A stretch of 64,000 nt of DNA from Mitsuaria chitosanitabida ATCC BAA-476 = NBRC 102408. GTDB lineage: Bacteria; Pseudomonadota; Gammaproteobacteria; Burkholderiales; Burkholderiaceae_C. The position numbers were made by a program, and so were the translations under genes. The notes under the pieces were generated by a model that saw only the letters and a list, made by a program, of their open reading frames with translations, ran no database searches and was not told the origin of the DNA. This document shows, piece after piece, positions 8,246-16,895 of the stretch (within the stretch, counting starts at the first letter, position 1; each line of letters begins with the position of its first letter). Location of the stretch: assembly GCF_001598255.1 (NCBI RefSeq), contig NZ_BCYP01000018.1:434001-498000 (forward strand), read 5' to 3'.

Positions 8246-9154
8246 TCAGGCGGCGGTCATCGCCTTGCGCATCTTCTTCATGGCCGCGACCTCGATCTGG
8301 CGGATGCGTTCGGCGGAGACGCCGTACTCGGCGGCCAGCTCATGCAGCGTCATGCCGCCGGAGCTGTCGTCGTTCACCTTCAGCCAGCGTTCTTCGACGA
8401 TGCGGCGGCTGCGCGGGTCCAGCGATTCCAGCGCCAGACGCAGGCCATCGCTGGCCAGGTGATCGCGCGAGCGCGATTCCAGCACCCGGGTCGGCTCCTG
8501 CGAGTCGTCCGCCAGGTAGGCGATCGGCGCGTAGGTCTCGCCGTCGTCGTCGGTCTGCGGCTCCAGGGCCACGTCGCCGCCGGACATGCGGGTTTCCATC
8601 TCCAGCACGTCCTCGCGCTTGACGTTGAGCGTCTCGGCCACGTGGGCGATCTCGCTCTCGGTCAGCGACGCGCGCTGCTGGTGATCCGAGTGCTCCTTCA
8701 GCGCGTGCTTCATCGAGCGCAGGTTGAAGAACAGCTTGCGCTGGGCCTTGGTCGTGGCGACCTTGACCATGCGCCAGTTCTTCAGGATGTACTCGTGGAT
8801 CTCGGCCTTGATCCAGTGCATCGCGTACGACACCAGGCGCACGTTCTGCGCGGGGTCGAAGCGTTTGACGGCCTTCATCAGGCCGACGTTGCCTTCCTGG
8901 ATCAGGTCGCCCTGCGGCAGGCCATAGCCCAGGTACTGGCGCGAGATCGAGACGACCAGGCGCAGGTGCGACAGCACCAGGCGGCCGGCGGCGTCGACGT
9001 CGCCCTTGCTCTGCAGGCGCTCGGCGTAGTCGCGTTCTTCTTCCGACGTCAGCAGCGGGATGCGGTTCACCGCCGTGATGTAGGCGTCCAGGTTCCCCAG
9101 CGAAGGCACCAGAGCCCAGGGATCGCGGACCGTCAATGCAAGGTTGTTGGACAT
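8246..9154 (-). CDS. rpoH: RNA polymerase heat-shock sigma factor RpoH (sigma-32)
   Basis: Directs RNA polymerase to heat-shock promoters. The 302-residue protein has sigma-70 regions 2 and 4. Region 2 includes HLRLVVSISRQYLGYGLPQGDLIQEGNVGLM and the -10-binding helix with MHWIKAEIHEYILKNWRMVK. The RpoH-box QRKLFFNLR separates RpoH from other sigma factors. The C-terminal helix-turn-helix is LHELAAEYGVSAERIRQIE. I place the start at ATG 9154, preceded by AGGAGA about 9 bases upstream; a longer frame to 9217 would run through the operator. A CIRCE operator lies 53 bases upstream, implying HrcA control. Confidence 0.97.
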   Translation of the reverse strand: MSNNLALTVRDPWALVPSLGNLDAYITAVNRIPLLTSEEERDYAERLQSKGDVDAAGRLVLSHLRLVVSISRQYLGYGLPQGDLIQEGNVGLMKAVKRFDPAQNVRLVSYAMHWIKAEIHEYILKNWRMVKVATTKAQRKLFFNLRSMKHALKEHSDHQQRASLTESEIAHVAETLNVKREDVLEMETRMSGGDVALEPQTDDDGETYAPIAYLADDSQEPTRVLESRSRDHLASDGLRLALESLDPRSRRIVEERWLKVNDDSSGGMTLHELAAEYGVSAERIRQIEVAAMKKMRKAMTAA

Positions 9155-9206
9155 GTGTTCGTTTCTCCTGTATCGGGCCGGTCTTCCGGGCCGATGAGCG
9201 GTGATA

Positions 9207-9233
9207 TTAGCACTCACGTCCGGTGAGTGCTAA
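9207..9233. promoter_or_regulatory. CIRCE operator (HrcA site) upstream of rpoH
   Basis: TTAGCACTC (9207-9215), a 9-base spacer, then GAGTGCTAA (9225-9233). This is an exact match to the CIRCE consensus with perfect 9-bp arms and standard spacing. HrcA is the repressor known to bind CIRCE. On the minus strand a possible promoter (TTAGCA, 18 bases, TAATAT at 9209-9204) is embedded in it, so HrcA binding would block rpoH transcription. hrcA itself is not in the window. Confidence 0.92.
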
Positions 9234-9323
9234 CAGCGTCCCGAAACTCACTGTTTCTCGTGGGGCGTCAATGGATTCACCGGAGAAATGAGTATGGGCA
9301 AGCCGTCTTAGCACCGACTTAAG

Positions 9324-12119
9324 TCATTGACCTGCTTGATAAATATCAGAAGTTCGTAGTTCGAAGCTGAAGGTCGCCCCGGCGCCCTCGGTGCTGGCGA
9401 CCTGGAGCTGACTGCCCATCAACTCCAGCAGCCGCTGGGTGATGACCAGCCCGATGCCGGTCCCCTCGATGCCGCCGGCCTCCCGGCCGAGCCGGTTGAA
9501 GGGCTGGAACAGCTGGGCCCGCTGGGCCGGCGTCAGGCCGGGGCCCGTGTCGGCGATGCTGACCTCGATCCGGGACGGGCCGCATGGCCGGGCCTTCAGC
9601 CAGACATGACCGCCCTCGTGGTTGTACTTGACCGCGTTGCTCAGCAGATTGGTCAGCACTTGCTTGAGCCGGGTGGCGTCCACGTGCACCAGATCGACCT
9701 CGGGCGCCAGATCCACCTCGATGGCGACCTGACGGCGCTGGCGCTGGGTCTCCACCATCGCCAGGCTGTCCGCGACGATGGGCGTCAGCGCGTGGTCGCC
9801 CAGCCGGACCCGCAACTGGCCGACCTCCAGCCGCGACAGGTCCAGCGTGTCGTCGATCATCGCCAGCAGATGCCAGCCCGAATGCTGGATCTGCGCCACC
9901 CAGACCAGTTGCCGCGGGCTGAGCGTGTGACCCGGCTCCTGGTCGGTCTCCAGCAGCTGCGAGAACCCCAGCATCGCGTTCAATGGGGTGCGCAGCTCGT
10001 GGCTCATGCGGGACAGGAACTCGTTCTTGGCCTTGTTGGCGGCGATCTCCGCCTCGTGCTCCCGCTCCAGCTCGGCCAGGCGCAGCTGCTCACCGATGTC
10101 CTCGACGATGCCCAGCAGGCGATAGGGCCGGCCCTGCGCGTCGCGCAGCAGGCTCACGGTGGAGCGCACCGGGACGACTTGGCCGTCGGCGCCGATGTAG
10201 CGCTTGATGCGGCTGTAGCGGTCGATCTCGCCGCGGATCAGCGCCAGGCCGAGCCGGCTGTCCTCGGCGCGGTCGTCGGGATGGGTGAAGGCCAGTACCG
10301 AGCGCGCCTTCAGCTGCTCGATCGGGATGCCCAGCAGCCGCGAGAAGTAGGGGTTGATCTCCAGCGGGCGCGCGTTGATGTCGGCGGCGACGACGCCCAC
10401 CGGCGCGTGCTCGACGATCATGCGGAAGCGCTCCTCGCTGTCGCGCAGGCGCAGGGTGGCCTCGTCGACCAGCCGGGCCACGCGCGCGGTGCTGCCGGTG
10501 ATGACCAGCAGCAGCACGCCCAGCAGCGCGGTGCCGGCCAGGCCGGCCAGCGCGAAGGGCAGGGTCGCGTTGCCCTCGAGCACCGGCAGCCCGGACGGGC
10601 TGTAGACCTGCAGGCGCCAGACCCGGCCGGCGAAGTCCAGGTCGCGCTCGCTGCGTGGAAGGGCCTCGGGCAGGTCCGTGCAGCGCGGGTCGCCGGCCAG
10701 CAGCGCGTGCGCGGTGCGGGGTGTCGCGTCGATCAGGCAATAGTCCAGGCGCGGCCGGGCCGGCAGGGCGTCGCGCAGCAGGGTCTCGGGCCGCAGCGTC
10801 GCGAAGGCCAGCCCTTTCGGCGCATGCGCACGGCCCATGGCGTCACGCGGGGCGGCGGCGCCATCGTCGTAGATCGCGCGGTAGACCACCACGCCCATGA
10901 TTCGCACGCCCACGTCCTGCGACAACGGGAAGCTCTCGCTGGCGGCGGGCTGGCCGGTGGCGATGGCGCGGTCCTGCGCCTCGCGGGCCTGGGGGATGCT
11001 GCGGATGTTGACGCCCATCGCGGGACGGTTGCGGGCATAGGGCGCGATCAGGCGGATCGGCAGCACCTTGCTGTCGGGCGAGGCCGGACTGTCGCCGGGC
11101 CGGTTGCGCTCGTGGACGTGATAGTCGGGATAGCCGTCGGCCCGCGCGGTGCGCTCGAAGGCCGCGATGTCGGCGGGGCGGACCTCGGGCGCCCATCCCA
11201 CCGCGTAGACCGCGCCGCCCGCCCGGGCCCGTTCCGCATGGGCGCGCTCGAAGTCGTCACGACTCAGGCCGGGCGCCACCATCAGCAGGCTGTGGTTGGC
11301 CTCCAGCGCGGACAGCGGCGCGGTGAGCGTGTCGGCCAGGGTGTCCAGGGCGTTGAAGGCCTCCAGCTCGAACGCATGGCGACGGCGACTTTCCTCGTTG
11401 CGGGCCACGTGCAGGGTGGCGGCGAACAGCAGCGCGCAGGCGACCAGCAAGGGCAGCGCGACGCTCATCTGGCGCGGCGCCCAGTGCGCGCGCGGCAGGC
11501 CGAACAGCGTCAGCGCGACCGGCGCGCCGATCAGGACCCCGATGGCATCGCCGATCCACCAGAACAGCCAGTGCTGCCCGAGCTGCCCGGCCCCGATCGC
11601 GCCCGACACCCACAGCGCGGCCACGCCGAGCGTGGGGCTGACCAGGCAGGCCACGCCCACGGTGGCGCCCAGGAAGCGCAGCAGCTCGCGGGGCTCGGTG
11701 AGGGTGGGATGCGGACCGAGCCAGCGCCGCGCCAGCCACGCGCCCAGCCAGGCCTGCAAGACGTTGCCCATGCCCACGGACAGCGCCTGCAGCAGGTTCA
11801 GGTGGTCGCGCTCCAGCGAGAGCGAGAGATTGACCAGCGCGCCGCCGACCAGGATGCCGGGCAGCGCGCGCGGCCCCCAGCGCAGCACGGCGGCGACGGC
11901 CAGCCCCGCGGCGGGGTAGATGGGAGAGACGTAGTCGGGGGGAAGGATCAGCCGCAGCGCCAGCGCGCCGAGCGCGGCATAGGCCAGCGCGATGGCCAGA
12001 TTCAGCAGCACCAGCCGCGGCCAGCCGAGCGCCGGCCGCGCGCCTTCGGCGTCGATGTCGGGCCGCGACGCGGCGGCGGTGGACGGGGAGGCGGGCGCGG
12101 GGGAGGGCGCGGCGGTCAT
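9324..12119 (-). CDS. membrane sensor histidine kinase (MASE1-CHASE-PAS-HisKA-HATPase)
   Basis: A 931-residue hybrid-free histidine kinase. The N-terminal third is a multi-helix MASE1-type membrane sensor with PPDYVSPIYPAAGLAVAAVL. It is followed by a periplasmic CHASE-like domain (SALEANHSLLMVAPGLSRDDF, then VYAVGWAPEVRPADIAAF). After a further helix near residue 540 comes a PAS domain (RDSEERFRMIVEHAPVGVVA). The HisKA box SHELRTPLNAML has its phospho-acceptor at His707. The HATPase domain shows LLSNAVKYNHEGG, DTGPGL and GTGIGL. No receiver domain is attached and no response regulator is next to it, so it is an orphan. Ligand and partner are unknown. Confidence 0.9.
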   Translation of the reverse strand: MTAAPSPAPASPSTAAASRPDIDAEGARPALGWPRLVLLNLAIALAYAALGALALRLILPPDYVSPIYPAAGLAVAAVLRWGPRALPGILVGGALVNLSLSLERDHLNLLQALSVGMGNVLQAWLGAWLARRWLGPHPTLTEPRELLRFLGATVGVACLVSPTLGVAALWVSGAIGAGQLGQHWLFWWIGDAIGVLIGAPVALTLFGLPRAHWAPRQMSVALPLLVACALLFAATLHVARNEESRRRHAFELEAFNALDTLADTLTAPLSALEANHSLLMVAPGLSRDDFERAHAERARAGGAVYAVGWAPEVRPADIAAFERTARADGYPDYHVHERNRPGDSPASPDSKVLPIRLIAPYARNRPAMGVNIRSIPQAREAQDRAIATGQPAASESFPLSQDVGVRIMGVVVYRAIYDDGAAAPRDAMGRAHAPKGLAFATLRPETLLRDALPARPRLDYCLIDATPRTAHALLAGDPRCTDLPEALPRSERDLDFAGRVWRLQVYSPSGLPVLEGNATLPFALAGLAGTALLGVLLLVITGSTARVARLVDEATLRLRDSEERFRMIVEHAPVGVVAADINARPLEINPYFSRLLGIPIEQLKARSVLAFTHPDDRAEDSRLGLALIRGEIDRYSRIKRYIGADGQVVPVRSTVSLLRDAQGRPYRLLGIVEDIGEQLRLAELEREHEAEIAANKAKNEFLSRMSHELRTPLNAMLGFSQLLETDQEPGHTLSPRQLVWVAQIQHSGWHLLAMIDDTLDLSRLEVGQLRVRLGDHALTPIVADSLAMVETQRQRRQVAIEVDLAPEVDLVHVDATRLKQVLTNLLSNAVKYNHEGGHVWLKARPCGPSRIEVSIADTGPGLTPAQRAQLFQPFNRLGREAGGIEGTGIGLVITQRLLELMGSQLQVASTEGAGATFSFELRTSDIYQAGQ

Positions 12120-12172
12120 GCCGCCAGCCTACCCGCGTCGCGCACCGCCCGATACCGCGATCCGCCCCACGA

Positions 12173-12274
12173 TCCGGGGCTGTCCCCGGAATCCAACGAC
12201 GGGGCGGAACCGTGCGGATCCGGATGGACGCCAGGTGTGCGGAACAGGGTCGACGGCGCGGCCGCGGCCGCGCC
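12173..12274. other. intergenic stem-loops between efflux operon and kinase gene
   Basis: The 190-base gap holds two hairpin candidates. TCCGGGG (12173-12179) pairs with CCCCGGA (12184-12190), and a continuous 20-base palindrome of alternating G/C spans 12255-12274. Either could attenuate read-through from the minus-strand efflux operon into the kinase gene. Neither has a clear T-run, so I do not call a standard terminator. Confidence 0.35.
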
Positions 12275-12309
12275 GGCCTCGGGCTGGACGGACGTGTCCA
12301 GCGCCTGGA

Positions 12310-13773
12310 TCAGGCCGCCTCCCAGCCCAGCCCCAGGCTTTTCTGCAGGGCGACGAAGTCCTTGAGCAGCTCGGCCTCGCCGTCCAGCGCCTTGAGGCGT
12401 GCGTCCGTGTCTCGCCGCTGGGCGTCGAGCAGGTCCACCTGGCTGGCCGTGCCGGCCTGGCGGCGTTGCTGCGCGAGATCCAGCGCGCGTGCCGTCGACG
12501 CCTGCTGCGCCCGCAGATGCAGCAAGGCCTGGCGTTGCTGGCCGAAGCGCGACAGCGACGTGTTGGCGTCCTGCAGCGCCCCGAGCACCGCGGCCTTGTA
12601 GTTGGCGACGGCCTCGTCGCGGCCGGCCTCGGCCTGGCGCACCGCGGCGGCGGTGCGGCCGAAGTCCAGGAAGTTCCAGCTCAGGTACGGAACCGCGGCC
12701 AGCGCCAAGCTGTCTGCACGCAGCAGCTTGCCCGGGTCGGTCGCGGCGACGCCGATGTTGCCCAGCAGGCTGAGCTTGGGGAAGTACTTCGCCTTCTCCT
12801 GGCCGATCTGCGCGGTGCGGCCGGCGAGGCGTCGCTCCGCGGCGCGGATGTCGGGGCGACGCTGCAGCAGCCCGGCCGGATCGCCGATGGCGACCTCGCG
12901 CGGCGCTGCGGGCAGGGCGGGCGTGGCGCTGGCGAGCTGCGCGTCCAGCGCGCCCGGGGCTTGGCCGGTCAGCAGGGCGAGACGGTCCATCGAGGCGGCG
13001 ATCTCGGCCGCCACGTCGGTCAGCGCGGCCTGCGTGGTCTCGGCCTGCTGGGCGCGCTGCTCGACGTCGTCGGCCGGGGCCACGCCTTGCGCGAGCCGCT
13101 GCCGCGCCAGGGCGAGCGCTTGCGCGTCCACGGCCGCGGTGTCGCGCAGCAGCGCCTGACGCCGTTGCTGCGCGCGCAGGCCGACGTAGGTCTGGGCGAC
13201 CTCGGCGGTCAGAGAGACCTGCGCGTCGGCCAGATCGGCCTGCACCGCCTGGGCCTGCGCCGTGGCGGACTCGACCGCGCGGCGGGGGCCGCCGAACAGG
13301 TCCACCTCCCAGGTCGCGTCGAAGCCGACGCTGTAGAGATGCAGCGTCGATTCATGGTCGGTGCCCGGGGCTTGCCAGACACCGGCACCCAGCGCGGAGG
13401 CCGAGCCGCTCGGACGCCGGTTGGCCTCCTGCGTGCTGAGGGTCGCGCGGGCCGAGCGCAAACGGGCCTCCGCGGCCTGCAGGGTCGGGCTGTCGCGCAG
13501 GGCCTGGTCGACCAGCGCGTCCAGCGCCGGATCGTTCAGCGCGCGCCACCAGGTGGCCGCGACCGGCGCGGTGCTCTGATCGTTCGCGTCGCCGCGCGCG
13601 AAGCGCGCTGCGGCCAGGGCGTCCTTGGCGATGCCGGGCGCGCCGTCGTAGTTCGGACCGACCGCGGCGCAGCCGGCGAGCAGCAGCATCGCCGCGGCCG
13701 CCGCCACGGCCGACAGGGTCGTGAGCGTCGTCAGGCCGACGCGGATCGGCGAGGGGAATCGGAAAGTCGTCAT
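12310..13773 (-). CDS. outer-membrane efflux lipoprotein, NodT/OprM (TolC) family
   Basis: Outer-membrane channel of a tripartite drug or metabolite exporter. The 487-residue precursor has a lipoprotein signal ending LLLAGC (Cys35) and the family opening AAVGPNYDGA. Two long helical repeats follow, rich in Ala, Gln and Arg with heptad patterning, including YLSWNFLDFGRTAAAVRQAEA, typical of TolC-like barrels. Start ATG 13773 places the signal peptide correctly; the frame is open further upstream but that part lies inside the MFS gene. It follows the MFS pump gene by 65 bases and is the last gene of the emrA-emrB-nodT-like operon. Confidence 0.93.
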   Translation of the reverse strand: MTTFRFPSPIRVGLTTLTTLSAVAAAAAMLLLAGCAAVGPNYDGAPGIAKDALAAARFARGDANDQSTAPVAATWWRALNDPALDALVDQALRDSPTLQAAEARLRSARATLSTQEANRRPSGSASALGAGVWQAPGTDHESTLHLYSVGFDATWEVDLFGGPRRAVESATAQAQAVQADLADAQVSLTAEVAQTYVGLRAQQRRQALLRDTAAVDAQALALARQRLAQGVAPADDVEQRAQQAETTQAALTDVAAEIAASMDRLALLTGQAPGALDAQLASATPALPAAPREVAIGDPAGLLQRRPDIRAAERRLAGRTAQIGQEKAKYFPKLSLLGNIGVAATDPGKLLRADSLALAAVPYLSWNFLDFGRTAAAVRQAEAGRDEAVANYKAAVLGALQDANTSLSRFGQQRQALLHLRAQQASTARALDLAQQRRQAGTASQVDLLDAQRRDTDARLKALDGEAELLKDFVALQKSLGLGWEAA

Positions 13774-13838
13774 GAGGGGTCTCGATGCGGGGCGCTCAGG
13801 AAACGAGCCGCGTGGGGAGGGCGTGGCGTGCGCGTCGC

Positions 13839-15467
13839 TCAGTGCGCATCGTTCTGCACTGGGGCCGCGCCCGGGGCGGGCGGCTTCGGCGCCTTGAGCG
13901 TGAGCGCCAGCGGGATGCACAGCAGCAGCGCGATCGCCAGCACGTAGAAGGTTTCGGAGAAGGTCATCACACTGGCCTGCTGATGGATGGTCAGCACCAG
14001 CTCCTTGATCGCCTGCAACTGCGCGTGGGCGAAGTCGCCGACCTGCGCGAAGTGGCTCGCGGCGCTGGCGGCCAACCGCTCCTGCAGCGTCGTGGAGTTG
14101 GCGTCGAGCGTCTCGCTCAGGCGCTCGACGTGCAGGCTGTTGCGGCGGTCGATGAAGGTGCCGATGACGGCCAGTCCCACCGAGCCGCCCAGGTTGCGGG
14201 CCATGTTGTAGATGCCGGCCGCGTCGCCCGATTCCTCGCGCGTCACCGTGGCCATCGAGGCCTGGTTGAGCGGCATCATGCAGAGCATCTGTCCCACGCC
14301 GCGCAGCAGCTGCGAGCCGATGAAGTCGTGGCCGACGCTCTGCGCGGTCAGGCTGATGTCCAGCAGGCAGCTGGCGGCGAAGGCGAGCAGGCCCAGGATC
14401 ACCATCACGCGCAGATCCACGCGCGTGATCAGCCGCGGCAGGATGGGCATCATCAGGAAGGCCGGCACGCCGGCGAGCAGCATGATCGCGCCCGACTGCT
14501 GCGCGTTGTAGCCGGCGATCAGCGCCAGGAACTGCGGCACCAGGTAGGAGATGCAGTACAGCCCCGCGCCGACGGTGAAGACGATCACGATGACGCTGGC
14601 GTAATGGATGTTGCGCATCAGCTTGAGCCGCAGGATGGGCTTGGCGGCATAGCGCTGGGAGAGCGCGATCATGATCATCCCGGCGGCCGAGATCAGGCTC
14701 AGCGTCACGATCAGCGGGGACTCGAACCAGCGTTCGCGCTGGCCCTCCTCGAGCACCACGGTCAGCGTCGACAACCCGACCGCCAGACCCACGATGCCCA
14801 GCCAGTCGGCGCGGATGAACTGGTCCAGATGCGTGCGCTCGGAGGGCAGGCCCAGCAGCAGCAATGCGAGCAGCGCGCCGCAGACCGGCACGTTGATGAA
14901 GAAGCACCAGTGCCAGCTCGCGTTCTCCGTCAGCCAGCCCCCGAGCACGGGCCCGAGCAGCGGCCCCAGCAGCACGATCAGCCCGAACAGCGTCATGCCG
15001 ACCGGGAGCTGATGGCGCGGCAGGCGGGTGCGGATGATGGTCTGCGCGGTGGGGATCATCGCCCCGCCGGTGAAGCCCTGGCCGATGCGGGCCAGGATCA
15101 GCATCGGCAGGCTGCCCGAGAGGCCGCACAGCACGGAGAACAGCGTGAACAGCGCGGCGTTGCCGACCAGGAAGTTGCGCAGGCCGAAGACGCGGGTCAA
15201 CCACGCGGCCAACGGGATCATGACGATCTCCGACATCAGGTAGCCGGTGGAGATCCAGGTGCCTTCGGTGCCGGTCGCGCCGACCGAGCCCTGGATCTGC
15301 GGCAGCGCCGAGTTGGTGATCGAGATGTCCAGCGTCGCCATCAGCGCGCCGAGCGCGCCGGCGGCCACCGCGATCCAGTCGGTCGCGCTGGCGTTGGGCT
15401 CGGCGTGGGCCGGCGCGGCGGGGGACCGGATCGGCGCGGCGCCGGCGGGTGCCGCCGCTTCAGCCAT
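13839..15467 (-). CDS. DHA2-family MFS multidrug efflux permease (EmrB/QacA type)
   Basis: Inner-membrane proton-driven exporter of 542 residues with about 14 helices. Features include the DHA2 motif in helix 1 (GALMATLDISITNSALPQIQGS), a GSLPMLILARIGQGFTGGAMIPT loop and the motif-C-like LLGPLLGPVLGGWLTE. It starts inside the last codons of the membrane fusion gene (8-base overlap), so the two are translationally coupled. With that HlyD-type adaptor and the NodT channel it forms a complete three-part pump. Substrate cannot be read from the sequence. Confidence 0.94.
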   Translation of the reverse strand: MAEAAAPAGAAPIRSPAAPAHAEPNASATDWIAVAAGALGALMATLDISITNSALPQIQGSVGATGTEGTWISTGYLMSEIVMIPLAAWLTRVFGLRNFLVGNAALFTLFSVLCGLSGSLPMLILARIGQGFTGGAMIPTAQTIIRTRLPRHQLPVGMTLFGLIVLLGPLLGPVLGGWLTENASWHWCFFINVPVCGALLALLLLGLPSERTHLDQFIRADWLGIVGLAVGLSTLTVVLEEGQRERWFESPLIVTLSLISAAGMIMIALSQRYAAKPILRLKLMRNIHYASVIVIVFTVGAGLYCISYLVPQFLALIAGYNAQQSGAIMLLAGVPAFLMMPILPRLITRVDLRVMVILGLLAFAASCLLDISLTAQSVGHDFIGSQLLRGVGQMLCMMPLNQASMATVTREESGDAAGIYNMARNLGGSVGLAVIGTFIDRRNSLHVERLSETLDANSTTLQERLAASAASHFAQVGDFAHAQLQAIKELVLTIHQQASVMTFSETFYVLAIALLLCIPLALTLKAPKPPAPGAAPVQNDAH

Positions 15468-16692
15468 GGCGGGCCTCCGTGGCCGCCGACGCGCCGACGG
15501 TCCTCGCGGCCGCGGGCTTGCCGTCCGCGGACTTGCTGTCGGCGGCCCTGGCGCCGGAGCCGTCGCGGGTGTCGACCTCGGCGGTCACCGACAGGCCGGG
15601 CAGCAGGCGCTCGCGCACGGCGGCCTCGGCCTGGACGCGGATCCGCACCGGCACGCGCTGGACGATCTTGGTGAAGTTGCCGGTCGCGTTCTCCGAGGGC
15701 AGCAGCGCGAACTGCGCGCCGGTGCCGGGCGAGAAGCTCTCGACGGTGCCGTGCAGCTCGGCGTCGGGCAGCGCGTCCACATGCAGCGTCACCGGCTGGC
15801 CCGGACGCATGCGACCGATCTGCGTCTCCTTGAAGTTGGCGACCAGGTAGACGTCCTGCGTCGGGACCACGGTCATCAGCCGCGTGCCCGGTTGCAGCAG
15901 CTGGCCGACGCGCACGGTGGTGTCGCCGACGCGGCCGTCGATGGAGGCGCGCACCACGGTGTCGTCGACGTCCAGGTGGTTCTGCCGCAGCGCGGCCTCG
16001 CCGGCCTCGACTTGCGCCTTGGTCTGCGCGATCTGGGCTTCGCTCGACTGGAGCTTGCCTTCCGCGGCTTTCACCGCGGCGTTGCTCGCGGCCAGGCTGG
16101 CGACGGCCTGGTCGCGCGTGTTGCGCAGTTCGGAGAGCCGCTCGGCGGTGGTCGCGCCCGTGGCGGCCAGCGGCGTGTGCCGGATGACCTCGTCCTGCGC
16201 GTGGGTCAGGGCGAAGCGGGCCGAATCGGCCTGGGCGCGGGCCTGCGCGAGCGCGGCCTGCTGTTGCAGCAGGTCGGCCTCGACGCGGCGGATGTCGGCC
16301 TTGCGCGCGTCGATGGTGGCTTGCGACTGGTCGGCGGCGGCCTGGTACTGGCGCGGGTCCAGTCGCACCAGCGGATCGCCGCGCTTCACCGGCTGGTTGG
16401 CGACGACATAGACCTGCGTCACGTAGCCGCCGACCTTGGGCGCGGCGGTGACGCTGTCGGCCTTGAGGTAGGCGTCGTCGGTGGACTCGATGAAGCGGCC
16501 GACGGTCCACCAGTGCACGCCATAGACGCCGGCGGCGACCGCCGCCGCCGCGGCGATCGCGAGCAGCACCGGACGGCGCTTGCGGGGGGGCTTGCCGTTG
16601 ACGGCGGGAGAAATCTGGGCCGCCGAGGGGGCGGGGGCGGAGGACGGCACGGCGTCGGGCCCGTTCGGGCCGGCGGGGGTCTGGGAGGACAT
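15460..16692 (-). CDS. HlyD/EmrA family membrane fusion protein
   Basis: Periplasmic adaptor that joins the MFS pump to the outer-membrane channel. The 410-residue protein has a cytosolic proline-rich tail, one membrane anchor (RRPVLLAIAAAAAVAAGVYGVHWW) and the split biotinyl-lipoyl domain (STDDAYLKADSVTAAPKVGGYV near the N-terminus and VRASIDGRVGDTTVRVGQLL later). A long alpha-helical hairpin lies between. I chose ATG 16692 (MSSQTPAGPNG); the frame continues upstream to 16764, but that would run through the operator region. It is the first gene of the efflux operon and divergent from the TetR regulator. Confidence 0.93.
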   Translation of the reverse strand: MSSQTPAGPNGPDAVPSSAPAPSAAQISPAVNGKPPRKRRPVLLAIAAAAAVAAGVYGVHWWTVGRFIESTDDAYLKADSVTAAPKVGGYVTQVYVVANQPVKRGDPLVRLDPRQYQAAADQSQATIDARKADIRRVEADLLQQQAALAQARAQADSARFALTHAQDEVIRHTPLAATGATTAERLSELRNTRDQAVASLAASNAAVKAAEGKLQSSEAQIAQTKAQVEAGEAALRQNHLDVDDTVVRASIDGRVGDTTVRVGQLLQPGTRLMTVVPTQDVYLVANFKETQIGRMRPGQPVTLHVDALPDAELHGTVESFSPGTGAQFALLPSENATGNFTKIVQRVPVRIRVQAEAAVRERLLPGLSVTAEVDTRDGSGARAADSKSADGKPAAARTVGASAATEARHG

Positions 16693-16716
16693 GGTCGGGC
16701 CGGTGCTCCGGCGCAA

Positions 16717-16774
16717 AGAATTATTCCGGTCGATATCTTTTTCCAGTTGGAATAATTCTGTCAACTGCTATATT
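16717..16774. promoter_or_regulatory. divergent operator/promoter region between efflux operon and TetR gene
   Basis: Perfect 11-bp inverted arms, AGAATTATTCC (16717-16727) and GGAATAATTCT (16749-16759), are 21 bases apart. A second repeat, CAGTTG/CAACTG (16744-16749 and 16762-16767), overlaps them. For the efflux operon, TTGACA (minus strand, 16764-16759) is followed 18 bases on by AAAGAT, between the 11-bp arms. For the TetR gene, TTGGAA (16748-16753) and TATATT (16769-16774) are possible boxes. The AT-rich island stands out from the G+C-rich surroundings. It is the likely binding site of the neighbouring regulator. Confidence 0.7.
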
Positions 16775-16895
16775 TTTGGTTTCCGCCCGGCGCGCGCCGA
16801 GGTGTGCGATTTCCTCCTTCTGGCCTTCACGCGGCCTTGATGTCGACGCGCCACGCCTTTGCGACCGCACCGGGGTGGCCAGCCGTACCCCCGCC

